Shown piece after piece: positions 55,075 to 64,000 of a stretch of 64,000 bases of DNA (the first letter of the stretch is position 1; each line of letters opens with the position of its first letter). The DNA lies in NCBI RefSeq assembly GCF_007830495.1, contig NZ_VLKW01000003.1:620001-684000 (forward strand). The letters run 5' to 3'. The translations under genes were made by a program, and so were the position numbers. This DNA comes from Pseudoduganella flava (lineage in GTDB: Bacteria > Pseudomonadota > Gammaproteobacteria > Burkholderiales > Burkholderiaceae_D). The notes beneath the pieces are model-generated. The model ran no database searches, had not been told where the DNA came from, and was given only the letters and a program-made list of their open reading frames with translations.

Positions 55075-55084
55075 TGCTTGGAGA

Positions 55085-55645
55085 TCACTTCGGCTGGGCA
55101 GCCGTGACGATCGCGGGCCGCAGCAGACGGTCGGCAATCGTGTACCCCTTCTGCAGTACGGCGACAACGGTATTGGCTTCCTGCTCGGCGGGCACCATCG
55201 CGACGGCCTGGTGCCGGTTCGGGTCCAGCTTGTCGCCGACGTTCGGAACCACTTCGAGGAGGCGATTGCGCTCGAACGCGGAGGTCAGCTGTTTCAGCGT
55301 CATCTCGACGCCTTCCTTCAGCGATTCCAGCGTGGGCGCTTCGACCTTCAGTGCCATCTCCAGGCTGTCCCGCACGGGCAGCAGGGCTTCGGCGAAGCTC
55401 TCGACGGCGAATTTGTGGGCTTTGGCCACGTCTTCCTGGGCGCGGCGGCGGATGTTGTCGCCTTCGGCCTTGGCACGCAGGAAGGCTTCATGCATCTCGG
55501 CCAGCTTGGCTTCGGTCGCGGACAGCTGCTCTTCCAGGCTCGGGGTCGCCGCGCCATCCGCGGGAGCCTGCTGCTGGGACGCTGCCTGCGCCGGCTGCTG
55601 CGCTTCCTCGGGATTCGGGCTGGCCTGGTTTTCCTGGTCTTGCAT
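55085..55645 (-). CDS. grpE: Nucleotide exchange factor GrpE (186 aa)
   Basis: Releases ADP from DnaK. A Gln/Ala/Pro-rich low-complexity N-terminus (about 1-40) leads to the long coiled-coil [21 protein letters not shown] and then [11 protein letters not shown], with the beta-domain ending [20 protein letters not shown] 55645 follows GGAGTC; an ATG 16 codons upstream is not family-like. It is the first gene of grpE-dnaK-dnaJ. Confidence 0.96.
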   Translation of the reverse strand: MQDQENQASPNPEEAQQPAQAASQQQAPADGAATPSLEEQLSATEAKLAEMHEAFLRAKAEGDNIRRRAQEDVAKAHKFAVESFAEALLPVRDSLEMALKVEAPTLESLKEGVEMTLKQLTSAFERNRLLEVVPNVGDKLDPNRHQAVAMVPAEQEANTVVAVLQKGYTIADRLLRPAIVTAAQPK

Positions 55646-55700
55646 CGTGTGACTCCTACAAATCGTGTTTGTTTGACATTGCTCTTGCTGCACCCGTCGA

Positions 55701-55728
55701 ATCTGGGGATACCCCTAACGTTTTCAAG
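55701..55728 (-). promoter_or_regulatory. Sigma-32 (RpoH)-type promoter of grpE
   Basis: On the minus strand CTTGAAA (55728-55722) and CCCCAGAT (55708-55701) are 13 bases apart, a near-consensus heat-shock promoter. It is 56 bases before the grpE ATG. A GGGG/CCCC inverted pair lies across the spacer and the -10 element. Confidence 0.85.
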
Positions 55729-55838
55729 GATATTTCTCGGAATAAGTCGGTGCTGCAGCTAACAATTTGCCGACGAATCGGTGCCGCGCCAGGCGTGAGG
55801 GCCCGGCGCAAGCTCGGCAGACTGGCTATTTTAACAGG

Positions 55839-55865
55839 CTGGCACTCACCGTCGGCAAGTGCTAA
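55839..55865 (-). promoter_or_regulatory. CIRCE operator (HrcA site) upstream of grpE
   Basis: On the minus strand the left half TTAGCACTT and right half GAGTGCCAG are separated by nine bases, against the consensus TTAGCACTC-N9-GAGTGCTAA: 15 of 18 positions match. It is about 110 bases upstream of the sigma-32 promoter and is enclosed in outer arms AACAGGCT/AGCCTGTT (55833-55840, 55867-55874). A TAAAAT just downstream could be the -10 of an HrcA-controlled promoter. Confidence 0.8.
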
Positions 55866-55898
55866 CAGCCTGTTTTTATGACAATTGTTGCAGGAGTG

Positions 55899-57008
55899 TC
55901 AGTCGGCGGCGCCCAGCGCCAGCGCGCGCTCGCGGCCGATGGCGGCGTCCTGCTGGCGCAGCGTGCGCTCGGCGGAGCCGGCCATCGTCGGCCAGCCGAT
56001 CATGTGCTGCTCGGCGATTTCGGCCAGCGCGGCGATCCAGGCCGGGCTTTCATTGAGGCAGGGGATGTAGTGGAAGTCCTTGCCGCCGGCCGTCAGGAAG
56101 TCGTGGCGCACTTCCATCGCGATCTCCTCCAGCGTCTCGAGGCAGTCGCTCGTGAAGCCGGGGCAGATCACGTCGATGCGGCGCACGCCGTCCCTGCCCA
56201 GCTGCTGCACGGTGGGCGCCGTGTAAGGCTGCAGCCATTCGGCGCGGCCGAAGCGGGACTGGAACGTGACGAGGTAGTCGCTGTCGCGCAGCTTCAGCTT
56301 GGCGGCCAGCAGGCGGGCCGTCTTGTGGCACTCGCAGTGGTACGGGTCGCCCAGCAGCAAGGTACGCTTCGGCACGCCGTGGAAGCTCATCACGAGCTTC
56401 TCACCGCGGCCATGCTGCTCCCAGTGCGCCAGCACGTTCTGGCGCAGCGCCTCGATGTAGGCCTCGTGGTCGTGGTAGTTGCGCACCAGGCGCAGCTCGG
56501 GGATGTTGCGCACCTTGCCGAAGTGATTGAACACCGCGTCCCAGATCGACGCGGTCGTCGTGCCGGAATACTGCGGATAGGCGGGCACGATGGCGATGCG
56601 TTCGCAGCCGTCGGCCTTCAGGCGGTCCAGCACGTCCGGCAGCGACGGCGTGCCATAGCGCATCGCCATCGCCACCGTCACATCCTGGTGGCCGCGCGCC
56701 TGCAGCGCCTCGTGCAGCAGCATCGCCTGGTTCTGCGTGTGGATGCGCAGCGGCGAGCCGTCGGCCGTCCAGATCGACGCATATTTTTTTGCCGACTGGC
56801 CGGAGCGGAACGGCAGGATGACGCCGTGCAGGATAAACCACCAGACAGCCCGCGGAATTTCAACCACGCGCTGGTCGGACAGGAATTGCTTCAGATAGCG
56901 GCGCACGGCGCCACGGGTAGGCTCGTCGGGCGTGCCGAGGTTGACCAGCACGACGGCGCTGCCGCTGGCGGTGCCGTGCCGGTGAGGAGGTTCTTTCGCG
57001 AAGGCCAT
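55899..57008 (-). CDS. hemH: Ferrochelatase (369 aa)
   Basis: Inserts Fe2+ into protoporphyrin IX, the last step of heme synthesis. Signature [10 protein letters not shown] contains the catalytic His, and the C-terminal CLNESPAW the conserved Glu. The N-terminal [13 protein letters not shown] is typical. Start ATG 57008 is chosen over 57095, because the domain begins soon after and the upstream extension is not conserved in type. In Burkholderiales hemH commonly sits beside grpE, as here. Confidence 0.95.
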   Translation of the reverse strand: MAFAKEPPHRHGTASGSAVVLVNLGTPDEPTRGAVRRYLKQFLSDQRVVEIPRAVWWFILHGVILPFRSGQSAKKYASIWTADGSPLRIHTQNQAMLLHEALQARGHQDVTVAMAMRYGTPSLPDVLDRLKADGCERIAIVPAYPQYSGTTTASIWDAVFNHFGKVRNIPELRLVRNYHDHEAYIEALRQNVLAHWEQHGRGEKLVMSFHGVPKRTLLLGDPYHCECHKTARLLAAKLKLRDSDYLVTFQSRFGRAEWLQPYTAPTVQQLGRDGVRRIDVICPGFTSDCLETLEEIAMEVRHDFLTAGGKDFHYIPCLNESPAWIAALAEIAEQHMIGWPTMAGSAERTLRQQDAAIGRERALALGAAD

Positions 57009-57131
57009 GGAATTGTTCTGATCATCTGAGAGGCTACGATTATATGCGGCGCACTGCCCCGGCGCTCTCGCATGCCCGCATGACAACAGTTCCAACGGCC
57101 GAGGCCGTTAGCGCATGCAGCCGTACGGGAT

Positions 57132-58778
57132 TCAGGACGCCAGCAGCTCGCGAGCGTGCTTGCGCGTGGTGGCGGTGATTTCGAGGCCGCCCAGCATGCG
57201 GGCGACTTCTTCGACGCGGGCTTTCGGGTCCAGCACTTCGATGCGCGACGCCGTCTTGCCGTTCGCGAGCGTGCTCTTCGCCACCTGGAAGTGGCTGTTG
57301 CCCTGGCTGGCCACTTGCGGCAGGTGCGTCACGCACAGCACCTGGCGCTCCTGGCCCAGGCGCTTCAGCAGGCGGCCCACCACTTCGGCGACGCCGCCGC
57401 CGATGCCGCTGTCGACCTCGTCGAAGATCAGGGTCGGCACCGTCGTCGCGTTCGACGTGATCACGGAGATCGCCAGCGAGATGCGCGCCAGTTCGCCGCC
57501 CGATGCCACCTTGGCCAGCGGCCGCGGTGCGACGCCGGCGTGGCCGGCAACGAGGAATTCCACCTGCTCCAGGCCCTTCGCGGAAGGCTCGCAAGGATTC
57601 AGCGCCACTTCGAAGCGGCCGCCCGTCATGTTCAGGTCCTGCATCGCTTTCGTGACGGCGTCGCTGAGCGCCCGCGCGGCAACGGCCCGCGTCGCGGACA
57701 ACTTCTGCGCCACCACCAGGTAGTCGTCCTTCAGCTTTGCTTCCTGCTTGCGCAAGCCTTCGATGTCCGTCGCATCGGCCAGCTGGTTCAGTTGCGCCGC
57801 GAGGCGGGCGTGTTCGGCCGGCAGGTCGTCCGCATCGACGCGGAACTTGCGCGCCGCCGAATGCAGCGCCTCCATCCGCGCATCGACTTCGCGCAGGCGT
57901 CCCGGATCCAGCTCGACGCGATCCAGGTACGTGTTCAACGCGTACGCCGATTCCTGCAGCTGGATGCGGGCCGACTCGATCAGGTCCACCACCGGCTGCA
58001 GCTCCGCATCGACGGACACCAGCTTGGCCAGCTTCGTGTTCAGCGACGCCAGCTGCGACACGATCGGCTGTTCGTCCGCTTCGGAGATGACGGCCAGCGC
58101 TTCCTGCGCTCCTTCCAGCAGGCTGGCCGCGTGCGACAGGCGGCTGTGCTCGTTGCCGATCTCGGTCCACTCGCCCGGTTTCGGTGCCAGCTTGTCCAGC
58201 TCGCCCACCTGCCATTCCAGCCGCTCGCGTTCGAGCAGCACGTTGGCCTGGTTCTTCTCGAACTCTTCGAGCTGTTTCGCCAGCGCGCGCCAGGCCTTGT
58301 ACGCCGCCGCCACTTCCTTCGTATGCGCGCCGGCCTGGTTGTCCAGCAGCTCGCGCTGCGCCTCCGTCTTCAGCAGCGACTGGTGGGCGTGCTGGCCGTG
58401 GATGTCCACCAGCAGGTCGCCCAGCTCGCGCAGCTGCGCGGCCGTCGCCGCGATGCCGTTGATGTACGCCTTCGAGCGGCCCGCGTTGTCGATCACGCGG
58501 CGCAGCAGGGCACCGCCATCGTCGGACGTGAATTCATGTTCGTCGAGCCATGCGCGCGCCTGCGCACTGACGGCGAAATCGGCCGTGATGTCCGCCTTGG
58601 CTGCCCCTTCCCGCACCACGCTGGCATCGCCCCGGCCGCCCAGCGCCAGGGTAAGCGCATCGATCAGGATCGATTTGCCTGCGCCCGTTTCGCCGGTGAA
58701 GACGGTGAAGCCGGCGGAGAATTCCAGTTCGATCGAATCGACGATGACGAAGTCGCGGATGGACAGTGTACGCAGCAT
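57132..58778 (-). CDS. recN: DNA repair protein RecN (548 aa)
   Basis: SMC-like ATPase for double-strand break repair. Walker A is TGETGAGKSILIDAL near the N-terminus, the ABC signature lies in LAKVASGGELARISLAI about residue 435, and Walker B in TLIFDEVDSGIGGGVAE. The middle is a shorter coiled coil, as in RecN. ATG 58778 is used. It lies 11 bases after nadK, so the two are probably co-transcribed; no LexA box is seen directly before it. Confidence 0.96.
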   Translation of the reverse strand: MLRTLSIRDFVIVDSIELEFSAGFTVFTGETGAGKSILIDALTLALGGRGDASVVREGAAKADITADFAVSAQARAWLDEHEFTSDDGGALLRRVIDNAGRSKAYINGIAATAAQLRELGDLLVDIHGQHAHQSLLKTEAQRELLDNQAGAHTKEVAAAYKAWRALAKQLEEFEKNQANVLLERERLEWQVGELDKLAPKPGEWTEIGNEHSRLSHAASLLEGAQEALAVISEADEQPIVSQLASLNTKLAKLVSVDAELQPVVDLIESARIQLQESAYALNTYLDRVELDPGRLREVDARMEALHSAARKFRVDADDLPAEHARLAAQLNQLADATDIEGLRKQEAKLKDDYLVVAQKLSATRAVAARALSDAVTKAMQDLNMTGGRFEVALNPCEPSAKGLEQVEFLVAGHAGVAPRPLAKVASGGELARISLAISVITSNATTVPTLIFDEVDSGIGGGVAEVVGRLLKRLGQERQVLCVTHLPQVASQGNSHFQVAKSTLANGKTASRIEVLDPKARVEEVARMLGGLEITATTRKHARELLAS

Positions 58779-58789
58779 AGTTCTCGTAG

Positions 58790-59689
58790 TTAGATTTTCC
58801 CGTCGCCGGACGGATACTCGTTCCAGTGCAGTTTCTCGCGCAGCGTGTGGTAGTAGCTCCACCCTTCCGGATGCAGGAACGTGATCGCGTGCGGCGAGCG
58901 GCGGATGTGGATGCGGTCTTGCGGCACCAGGCTGGCAAACGTTTGCATGTCGAAGTTCAGCGTGATGTCGCGCCCGCGCTTGACCTCGATCGTGATATCG
59001 CTGGAGTCGGGCAGCACGATCGGCCGGTTCGACAGCGCGTGCGGGGCGATCGGCACGAGCACCATGCCGCCCAGGGTCGGATGCAGCAACGGCCCGCCCG
59101 CCGACAGCGCATACGCCGTCGACCCAGTGGGCGTGGAGACGATCAGGCCGTCCGAGCGCTGGTTGTACATGAACTGGTCGCCCACCTCCACGCGCAGTTC
59201 CACCATGCCGGACCCGGCACCGCGCGCGACGACGACGTCGTTCACGGCGAGGCCCACGTGGATCGGCTTGCCGTCGCGGACGACAACGCCTTCGAGCAAG
59301 GTGCGCCGCTCCGCCTTGTGGGTGCCGGCAAGAATGCGGCCCAGCACCGGCAGCATGCCTTCGAGCGGGATGTCCGTCATGAAGCCCAGGCGGCCCTGGT
59401 TAATGCCGATCAGCGGCACGTCGTACGGTGCCAGCTGGCGGGCGATGCCCAGCATCGTGCCGTCGCCGCCCATCACGATCGCGCAGTCGACGTGCTCGCC
59501 GATTCCCTGCGCGCTCATCGCGGGGATCTCGGGCATGTTCAGGTGCGCCGCCGTGTCCGTCTCGAACACGACGCTGAAGCCGCCCTCTCGCAGGAACGCG
59601 AGGACATCGCGCACGGAATCTTCGATGCCGGCCGTATTGGGCCGGACGACCAGCGCGATCGTGTTGTACATGGCAGGAGTGGCGGTCAT
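58790..59689 (-). CDS. nadK: NAD kinase (299 aa)
   Basis: Phosphorylates NAD to NADP in the cytosol. The GGDGT motif is at 74-78 ([10 protein letters not shown]), the NAD-binding region is [20 protein letters not shown] holds the NE/D motif, and [17 protein letters not shown] the conserved glycine-rich loop. ATG 59689 is chosen; MYNT at 59671 is an alternative. In betaproteobacteria this gene usually neighbours hrcA, not found here. Confidence 0.96.
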   Translation of the reverse strand: MTATPAMYNTIALVVRPNTAGIEDSVRDVLAFLREGGFSVVFETDTAAHLNMPEIPAMSAQGIGEHVDCAIVMGGDGTMLGIARQLAPYDVPLIGINQGRLGFMTDIPLEGMLPVLGRILAGTHKAERRTLLEGVVVRDGKPIHVGLAVNDVVVARGAGSGMVELRVEVGDQFMYNQRSDGLIVSTPTGSTAYALSAGGPLLHPTLGGMVLVPIAPHALSNRPIVLPDSSDITIEVKRGRDITLNFDMQTFASLVPQDRIHIRRSPHAITFLHPEGWSYYHTLREKLHWNEYPSGDGKI

Positions 59690-59774
59690 AGGGAGCTCTT
59701 CGGTTACAGGTGGCCCGCCGGTTCCGGCGCGGCGGCACGGCGAAGGGTACCCCACTCCGTGCAATATCGCCATT

Positions 59775-59813
59775 GTAGTGCGATGCCGTAGTGCGATGCC
59801 GTAGTGCCATGTC
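59775..59813. repeat. 13-base tandem repeat, three units (third degenerate)
   Basis: GTAGTGCGATGCC occurs at 59775-59787 and 59788-59800, then as GTAGTGCCATGTC at 59801-59813. It lies upstream of nadK, in the 237-base region between nadK and the DUF3667 gene. The unit number may vary between strains. Confidence 0.85.
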
Positions 59814-59926
59814 CTAGTACGTGCCCATACCGGCATTGCCAACCCAAGCCTGTCCTCCCCGAAGAACGCTCACGATTACTGTATATATAACCAGTATAAA
59901 GTGCCGCGGACGGTTGTGCAAGAAGG

Positions 59927-60805
59927 TCAATGCGCCAGCGCGACGCCGAGGAACATCGCGACGATGACGGCCGCCAGCAGCGACAGCATGTGCAGCACGA
60001 TCAGCAGGAACCAGCGCCACGCCGTGCCCCACTTGCCCTTGCGGTACACGCGCTGCATCGCCCACGGCAGGTAGCCCAGCAGCCAGCAGAACAGCACGAA
60101 CTTGAAGAAGCCGTCCGGCACCAGCACGAACGCGGCCAACAGCACGAACGCGAATGCGTTGGCATGCAGCGCGAACAGCAGGTGCTCGCCGTAGCGCCGT
60201 CCCGTGCCCAGGTACAGGCCTTTCAGGTACAGCGCGAACAGCGGCATCAGGCAGAACATCGCATACGGCGCGTAATGAAAGAAGCTGTCGGAGATCGCTT
60301 TGCCCTTCTGCTCGGCGGACAGCTTGTCGAAGCGGTCGACCACGTGCCGCAGCCCCGGTGCCCCGCTCTCGACAAGCGTCGGCAGATCGGTATGGTGTTC
60401 GCTGCCTTCCGCCGCCGGTGCCGTGGCGGCAGGCCGCTCCGCCGCGGGCTTGCCGAAGTCGACGATGCTCATGCCGGAAAAGCGGATCAGCGCGAAGAAC
60501 AGGATCGACAGCGTCAGGTACAACCGCAGCGGCTCCACGTAGCGCCGGCGCCGCCCGGCCAGGTATTCGTTGGTCAGCGCTCCCGGGCGGAACAGCAGCC
60601 GCGCGAACGTGCCCCACAGCCTTCCTTCCAGCGCCACGTAATGGCCGACGAACTCGTGGGCGAATTCCATGAAGCTCGGCATGTGCAGGCGCGTCTCCTG
60701 ACCGCAATGGGAGCAGTAGTTGCCCGCCGTGGCGGTACCGCAATTGCGGCAGTGGGCGGGAGCATCGTCGTGCGCGTCGGCGGTGTGGCGGATTGCGGGT
60801 TTCAA
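59927..60805 (-). CDS. DUF3667 membrane protein with N-terminal zinc ribbon (292 aa)
   Basis: The N-terminus has a CXXC pair (Cys19, 22) and another (Cys31, 34), CRNCG ... CSHCG, predicted to bind zinc on the cytosolic side. This is followed by HEFVGHYVALEGRLWGT and several transmembrane segments (about 95-120, 170-195, 205-240, 265-290). The PGALTNEYLAGRRRRYVEPLRLYLTLS stretch (about 76-102) is typical of DUF3667. Function is unknown. It stands alone between nadK and the next gene. Confidence 0.85.
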   Translation of the reverse strand: MKPAIRHTADAHDDAPAHCRNCGTATAGNYCSHCGQETRLHMPSFMEFAHEFVGHYVALEGRLWGTFARLLFRPGALTNEYLAGRRRRYVEPLRLYLTLSILFFALIRFSGMSIVDFGKPAAERPAATAPAAEGSEHHTDLPTLVESGAPGLRHVVDRFDKLSAEQKGKAISDSFFHYAPYAMFCLMPLFALYLKGLYLGTGRRYGEHLLFALHANAFAFVLLAAFVLVPDGFFKFVLFCWLLGYLPWAMQRVYRKGKWGTAWRWFLLIVLHMLSLLAAVIVAMFLGVALAH

Positions 60806-60957
60806 GCGGGGCCTTTCATCGGGGTCGGTGCGTCATGCTAACCAGTCCATGCAAAAAACGCACCATCGAATGGCCCAAATGCAACACTCCAAGCGGGCGA
60901 CCGGCGGCGGACGAAGCCGATATGATGCGATTCAGATAAGAATTGGAGGAATACGCG

Positions 60958-61224
60958 ATGAGCGAACCGAATTCGAAGGACCGCCAGGTCAATACCGACG
61001 TCCACATCGACGACACGGCCGGCAAGCGCCTGCCGCATGAACGCGACGAGTCGCCCGAGGGCACCCAGCATCACAAGGAACGCACCCGCATCGAGCAGGC
61101 CGCGCGCGACATCGAGCAAGGCCTCGTCGATACCGACCTGCGCGAAACGCGCGGCATCCAGAAGGCGCCACCGGGCAACGGGACGCCGGAAGCCGACCCG
61201 CTGCCCGTGATCAAGCGCGACTGA
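60958..61224 (+). CDS. Small hydrophilic protein of unknown function (88 aa)
   Basis: Not recognised. Highly charged, probably disordered (many Glu, Asp, Arg, Thr; no Cys, no hydrophobic segment). GGAGG precedes ATG 60958 by a normal gap, supporting translation; an upstream ATG at 60943 lies in the ribosome site itself. It is 40 bases upstream of the sorbosone-dehydrogenase-like gene, so co-transcription is possible. Confidence 0.72.
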   Translation: MSEPNSKDRQVNTDVHIDDTAGKRLPHERDESPEGTQHHKERTRIEQAARDIEQGLVDTDLRETRGIQKAPPGNGTPEADPLPVIKRD

Positions 61225-61264
61225 TCACGCAACCGACCATCCACCGGAAGAACAAGAACACGCC

Positions 61265-62566
61265 ATGAAATCCTTCTTCGCGATCGGCGCCCTGCTCGCC
61301 TCGGGCGGCGCCGTGCTTGCCCAGCAATACCCGGCCGGCTGGGGCCCGAATCCCCAGCTGCCCGAACCGCAGAAATCGCTGATTCCGACCGTGAACGTGG
61401 CGGCCACCGACGTGTGGAAAGGCGACGAAAAACCCGTCGCCGCGCCCGGCTTCACGGTGACAGCCTATGCCCGCAATCTCGACCATCCGCGCTGGCTGTA
61501 CGTGCTGCCGAACGGCGACGTGCTGGTGGCCGAGACCAACGCCCCGCCCAAGCCCGAAGACAGCAAGGGCGTCAAGGGCGCCATCATGAAGCACATGCAG
61601 AAGAAGGCGGGCGCCGTCACGGAGTCGGCCAACCGCATCACGCTGCTGCGTGACGTGGATGCGAACGGCATGGCGAAGACGCGCACCGTGTTCCTGAAAA
61701 ACCTGAGCTCGCCGTTCGGCATGGTGCTGGTCGATAAGGACTTTTATGTGGCGAACTCCGATGCCGTGGTGCGCTTCCCCTACGAGGAAGGCAAGACGGC
61801 GATCACGGCCGCCGGCGTCAAGGTGATGAGCCTGCCGGCAGGCCCGATCAACCATCACTGGACGAAGAACATCACCGCGAGCCCGGATGGCAAGTACCTG
61901 TACATGACGGTCGGCTCGAACTCCAACGTGGCCGAGAACGGCATCGACAAGGAAGAAGGCCGCGCCGCCATCTGGCAACTGGAACGCGCCACCGGCAAGT
62001 CGCGCCTGTTCGCGACCGGCTTGCGCAATCCGAACGGCATGGCGTGGGAACCGAAGACGAAAACGCTGTGGACCGTCGTCAACGAACGCGATGAACTGGG
62101 CAATGACCTCGTGCCCGATTACCTGACGTCGGTAAAGGACGGCGGCTTCTACGGCTGGCCGTACAGCTGGTATGGCCAGCATGTGGACCAGCGCGTCAAG
62201 GACCAGCGTCCGGACCTCGTCGCCAAGGCGATCGTGCCGGACTACGCGGTGGGCGCCCACACGGCCTCGCTCGGCCTGGCGTTCTACGACGGCAAGCTGT
62301 TCCCCGCCAGCTACCAAGGCGGCGCGTTCATCGGCCAGCACGGCTCGTGGAACCGCAAGCCGTTCTCCGGCTACAAGGTGGTGTTCGTGCCGTTCGCGGA
62401 CGGCAAGCCCGCCGGCCCGCCGGTGGACATCCTGACGGGCTTCCTGTCGAAGGACGAGAAGGCCAAGGGCCGTCCGGTCGGCGTCGCCGTCGCGAAGGAT
62501 GGCGCGCTGCTGGTCGCGGACGATGTCGGCAATACGATCTGGCGGGTGGCACCGAGCGGGCACTGA
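61265..62566 (+). CDS. PQQ-dependent-type sugar dehydrogenase, sorbosone dehydrogenase family (433 aa)
   Basis: Exported six-bladed beta-propeller oxidoreductase. The signal peptide [18 protein letters not shown] ends before QQYP. Family blocks are [52 protein letters not shown] and [21 protein letters not shown], matching GSDH/L-sorbosone dehydrogenase proteins that use PQQ. The actual sugar or aldehyde is not known. The first 50 residues beyond the signal are Pro/Ala-rich. Confidence 0.88.
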   Translation: MKSFFAIGALLASGGAVLAQQYPAGWGPNPQLPEPQKSLIPTVNVAATDVWKGDEKPVAAPGFTVTAYARNLDHPRWLYVLPNGDVLVAETNAPPKPEDSKGVKGAIMKHMQKKAGAVTESANRITLLRDVDANGMAKTRTVFLKNLSSPFGMVLVDKDFYVANSDAVVRFPYEEGKTAITAAGVKVMSLPAGPINHHWTKNITASPDGKYLYMTVGSNSNVAENGIDKEEGRAAIWQLERATGKSRLFATGLRNPNGMAWEPKTKTLWTVVNERDELGNDLVPDYLTSVKDGGFYGWPYSWYGQHVDQRVKDQRPDLVAKAIVPDYAVGAHTASLGLAFYDGKLFPASYQGGAFIGQHGSWNRKPFSGYKVVFVPFADGKPAGPPVDILTGFLSKDEKAKGRPVGVAVAKDGALLVADDVGNTIWRVAPSGH

Positions 62567-62645
62567 ACCGGTACCGGGCTGGCCCTGAGCGCGGCCGCCG
62601 AAAAACCCCTACAATCGCGGCTTTACGCTTTGACGAAAGAACAGC

Positions 62646-63056
62646 ATGCGCATCCTGCACACGATGCTGCGGGTCGGTGACCTGCAGCGTTCCATCGACT
62701 TCTACACCAAGGTGCTCGGCATGAAACTGCTGCGCACCAGCGACAACCCCGAATACCAGTACACGCTGGCGTTCGTCGGCTACGGCAACAACCCGGATCA
62801 CGCGGAACTGGAACTGACGTACAACTACGGCGTCGACAAGTACGACCTCGGCAACGCCTACGGCCACATCGCGATCTCGACGGAAAACATCGTCGAGGCC
62901 TGCAACGCCGTCAAGGCGAACGGCGGCAACGTGACGCGCGAGCCGGGCCCCGTCAAGGGCGGCACGACGGTGATCGCCTTCGTCACCGACCCGGACGGCT
63001 ACAAGATCGAGCTGATCGAGCGCTCGTTCCAGGGCGAAGGCGGCGGCCTGCGCTGA
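62646..63056 (+). CDS. gloA: Lactoylglutathione lyase, glyoxalase I (136 aa)
   Basis: Cytosolic metalloenzyme converting the methylglyoxal-glutathione adduct to S-lactoylglutathione. Metal ligands are visible: His5 in [10 protein letters not shown], Glu in [10 protein letters not shown], His in AYGHIAIS, and Glu in YKIELIER. Length 136 aa is that of the Ni2+-dependent bacterial type. A strong terminator follows 17 bases after the stop. Confidence 0.97.
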   Translation: MRILHTMLRVGDLQRSIDFYTKVLGMKLLRTSDNPEYQYTLAFVGYGNNPDHAELELTYNYGVDKYDLGNAYGHIAISTENIVEACNAVKANGGNVTREPGPVKGGTTVIAFVTDPDGYKIELIERSFQGEGGGLR

Positions 63057-63073
63057 TCCCGCGCCCCATGCAA

Positions 63074-63100
63074 AACGCCGGCTTCCGCCGGCGTTTTTTT
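63074..63100 (+). terminator. Intrinsic terminator after gloA
   Basis: AACGCCGGC pairs with GCCGGCGTT around TTCC, followed by a T tract. A textbook rho-independent terminator directly after the glyoxalase gene; the T tract is on the + strand, so it serves gloA rather than the convergent tolC-like gene. Confidence 0.93.
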
Positions 63101-63125
63101 ATTGCTGAGCTGGTCGCTAAACAAC

Positions 63126-63144
63126 ACCGGGGACAGTCCCCGGT
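63126..63144. repeat. Perfect palindrome ACCGGGGAC-A-GTCCCCGGT (REP-like)
   Basis: Nine-base arms around a single central base, between gloA and the tolC-like stop. It shares its G4/C4 core with the palindrome at 51610-51640, suggesting one dispersed family. Confidence 0.75.
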
Positions 63145-63162
63145 CTAGAAAAACAACAGCGG

Positions 63163-64000
63163 TCAGTTCGTCAGCAGCGCGTTGACCGGCGCGAGGTCGT
63201 CTTCCTTCAGCGTGCCGGCGGCGGCCTTCAGGCGCAGGCCGTTCATGATCGTGTCGTAGCGGGCTTTCGCCAGGTCGCGCTGCGTCGAATACAGCTGGCG
63301 CTGCGCGTTCAGCACGTCGATGTTGATCCGCACGCCCACCTGGTAGCCCAGCTTGTTCGACTCCAGCGCGGACTTGCTCGACACCTCCGCCGCTTCCAGC
63401 GCCTTCACCTGCGCCAGGCCGCTGTTCACGGACAGGAATGCCTGCCGGGCGTTCTGCGCCGCGGTGCGCTTGTTCGCTTCGAGGTCGTTGCGCGACTTTT
63501 CCTCCAGCGCGATCGTCTCGCGTACCTTGCTGGTGACGGCGAAGCCGTTGAAGATCGGTACGTTCCACGAGATGCCGATCGAGTTGCCGCGCTGGATGCC
63601 GTTGGTCGGCGGGCTGTCGCGCGTCGACGATGCCGTCAGGTCGACGGTCGGCAGGTGGCCGGCACGGTTGCGGGCGATCTCGCGCTTTGCGATCTCCACG
63701 TTCAGGCGCTGCAGCGCCACGGCGAAGTTGTCCGACTCGGCCGCCGAAATCCACGGCTCGATAGTGGCGGGCTGCGGCGGTGCGATCGTCACGCCGGCAC
63801 GCAGCGTGGCCAACGTGGACGGTGCCGTGCCGATGATCTGCTGCAGCGCCGTACGGGCCACTTCCAGCGCGTTGATCGCGGCGAATTCCTGGGCGACGAC
63901 GAGGTCGTACGCGGCTTGCGCCTCGTGCGTGTCGGTGATCGTCTGCGTGCCCACTTCGAAGTTGCGCTTCGCCGACGCCAGCTGCTCGGTCGTGGCGGAC
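63163..64000 (-). CDS. TolC-family outer-membrane efflux protein, 5' truncated by window edge
   Basis: C-terminal part of an outer-membrane channel of type I secretion or efflux systems. The frame is open at the right edge (reading SATTEQLASAKRNFEVGTQT from about 63999), so the start lies outside. The long helices with TITDTHEAQAAYDLV, SWNVPIFNGFAVTS and YQVGVRINIDVLNAQRQLYS are the repeat features of TolC. The shared GYQVG..t..DVL motif occurs near 63320. About 279 residues are visible. Confidence 0.9.
   Translation of the reverse strand, partial: SATTEQLASAKRNFEVGTQTITDTHEAQAAYDLVVAQEFAAINALEVARTALQQIIGTAPSTLATLRAGVTIAPPQPATIEPWISAAESDNFAVALQRLNVEIAKREIARNRAGHLPTVDLTASSTRDSPPTNGIQRGNSIGISWNVPIFNGFAVTSKVRETIALEEKSRNDLEANKRTAAQNARQAFLSVNSGLAQVKALEAAEVSSKSALESNKLGYQVGVRINIDVLNAQRQLYSTQRDLAKARYDTIMNGLRLKAAAGTLKEDDLAPVNALLTN

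Noticed and set aside
55833-55877. Hairpin with T tract near 55874 as a terminator
   Set aside because: The T tract is on the + strand, where no gene ends; the symmetry is better explained as CIRCE plus its outer arms.

Overview
This is a high-GC chromosomal window that reads as a betaproteobacterium of the order Burkholderiales, most likely family Oxalobacteraceae (Massilia / Pseudoduganella / Duganella type). The basis is gene order (purM divergent from a PerM-like permease followed by hda; pcnB-folK near panB; nadK-recN-hemH-grpE-dnaK-dnaJ), a PEP-CTERM protein, and protein sequences typical of that family. Species cannot be fixed from sequence alone. I see no rRNA, tRNA, CRISPR array, prophage or complete insertion sequence.

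Layout. 1-9.5 kb: 3' end of a sodium:solute symporter with an EF-hand-like loop, two tandem secreted S9 peptidases, a penicillin-acylase-type hydrolase broken by a 1-base frameshift, and a PPi-type phosphofructokinase. 9.5-10.4 kb: a HepT/MntA toxin-antitoxin pair wedged between pfp and purM. 10.4-18.6 kb: housekeeping genes (purM, AI-2E family permease, hda, HAD phosphatase, pcnB, folK, panB), interrupted between folK and panB by a DUF486 membrane protein and a lower-GC gene for a caspase-like His/Cys protein of unknown role. 18.6-28.7 kb: accessory metabolism and regulators (MDR oxidoreductase/MarR pair, PEP-CTERM protein, aldehyde dehydrogenase, a two-gene cassette of unknown lipoproteins, epoxide-hydrolase-like protein/Rrf2 pair, a second symporter). 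28.7-32.5 kb: polyamine catabolism (puuD, puuA-like, spuC-like); the aldehyde dehydrogenase at 21 kb probably serves the same pathway. 32.6-43.4 kb: an orphan MqsA-type regulator and a complete nitrate assimilation locus (narK-type transporter, nirB, nirD, FAD oxidoreductase, nasA), preceded by nasT-nasS and a leader holding two ANTAR-type hairpins and a strong intrinsic terminator. 43.5-47.1 kb: a sulfonate/taurine-type ABC transporter with a TauD-like dioxygenase. 47.3-51.5 kb: a DUF2238 membrane protein, a radical SAM-UdgX DNA repair pair under a consensus LexA box, and a beta-carbonic anhydrase. 51.7-59.7 kb: dnaJ, dnaK, grpE, hemH, recN and nadK, with two sigma-32-type promoters, a CIRCE operator and a terminator between dnaK and dnaJ. 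59.9-64 kb: a DUF3667 protein, a small hydrophilic protein, a sorbosone-dehydrogenase-like protein, glyoxalase I, and the 3' part of a TolC-like gene.

How the genes work together. Nitrate enters by the NarK-type carrier, is reduced by NasA (probably fed by the FAD oxidoreductase) and then by NirBD to ammonium; NasS/NasT would sense nitrate and release the leader terminator. Putrescine would be handled by both the transamination (SpuC) and gamma-glutamylation (PuuA/PuuD) routes. GrpE-DnaK-DnaJ appear to be under dual heat-shock control. The least explained content is the caspase-like gene, the lipoprotein pair and the toxin-antitoxin insertion.
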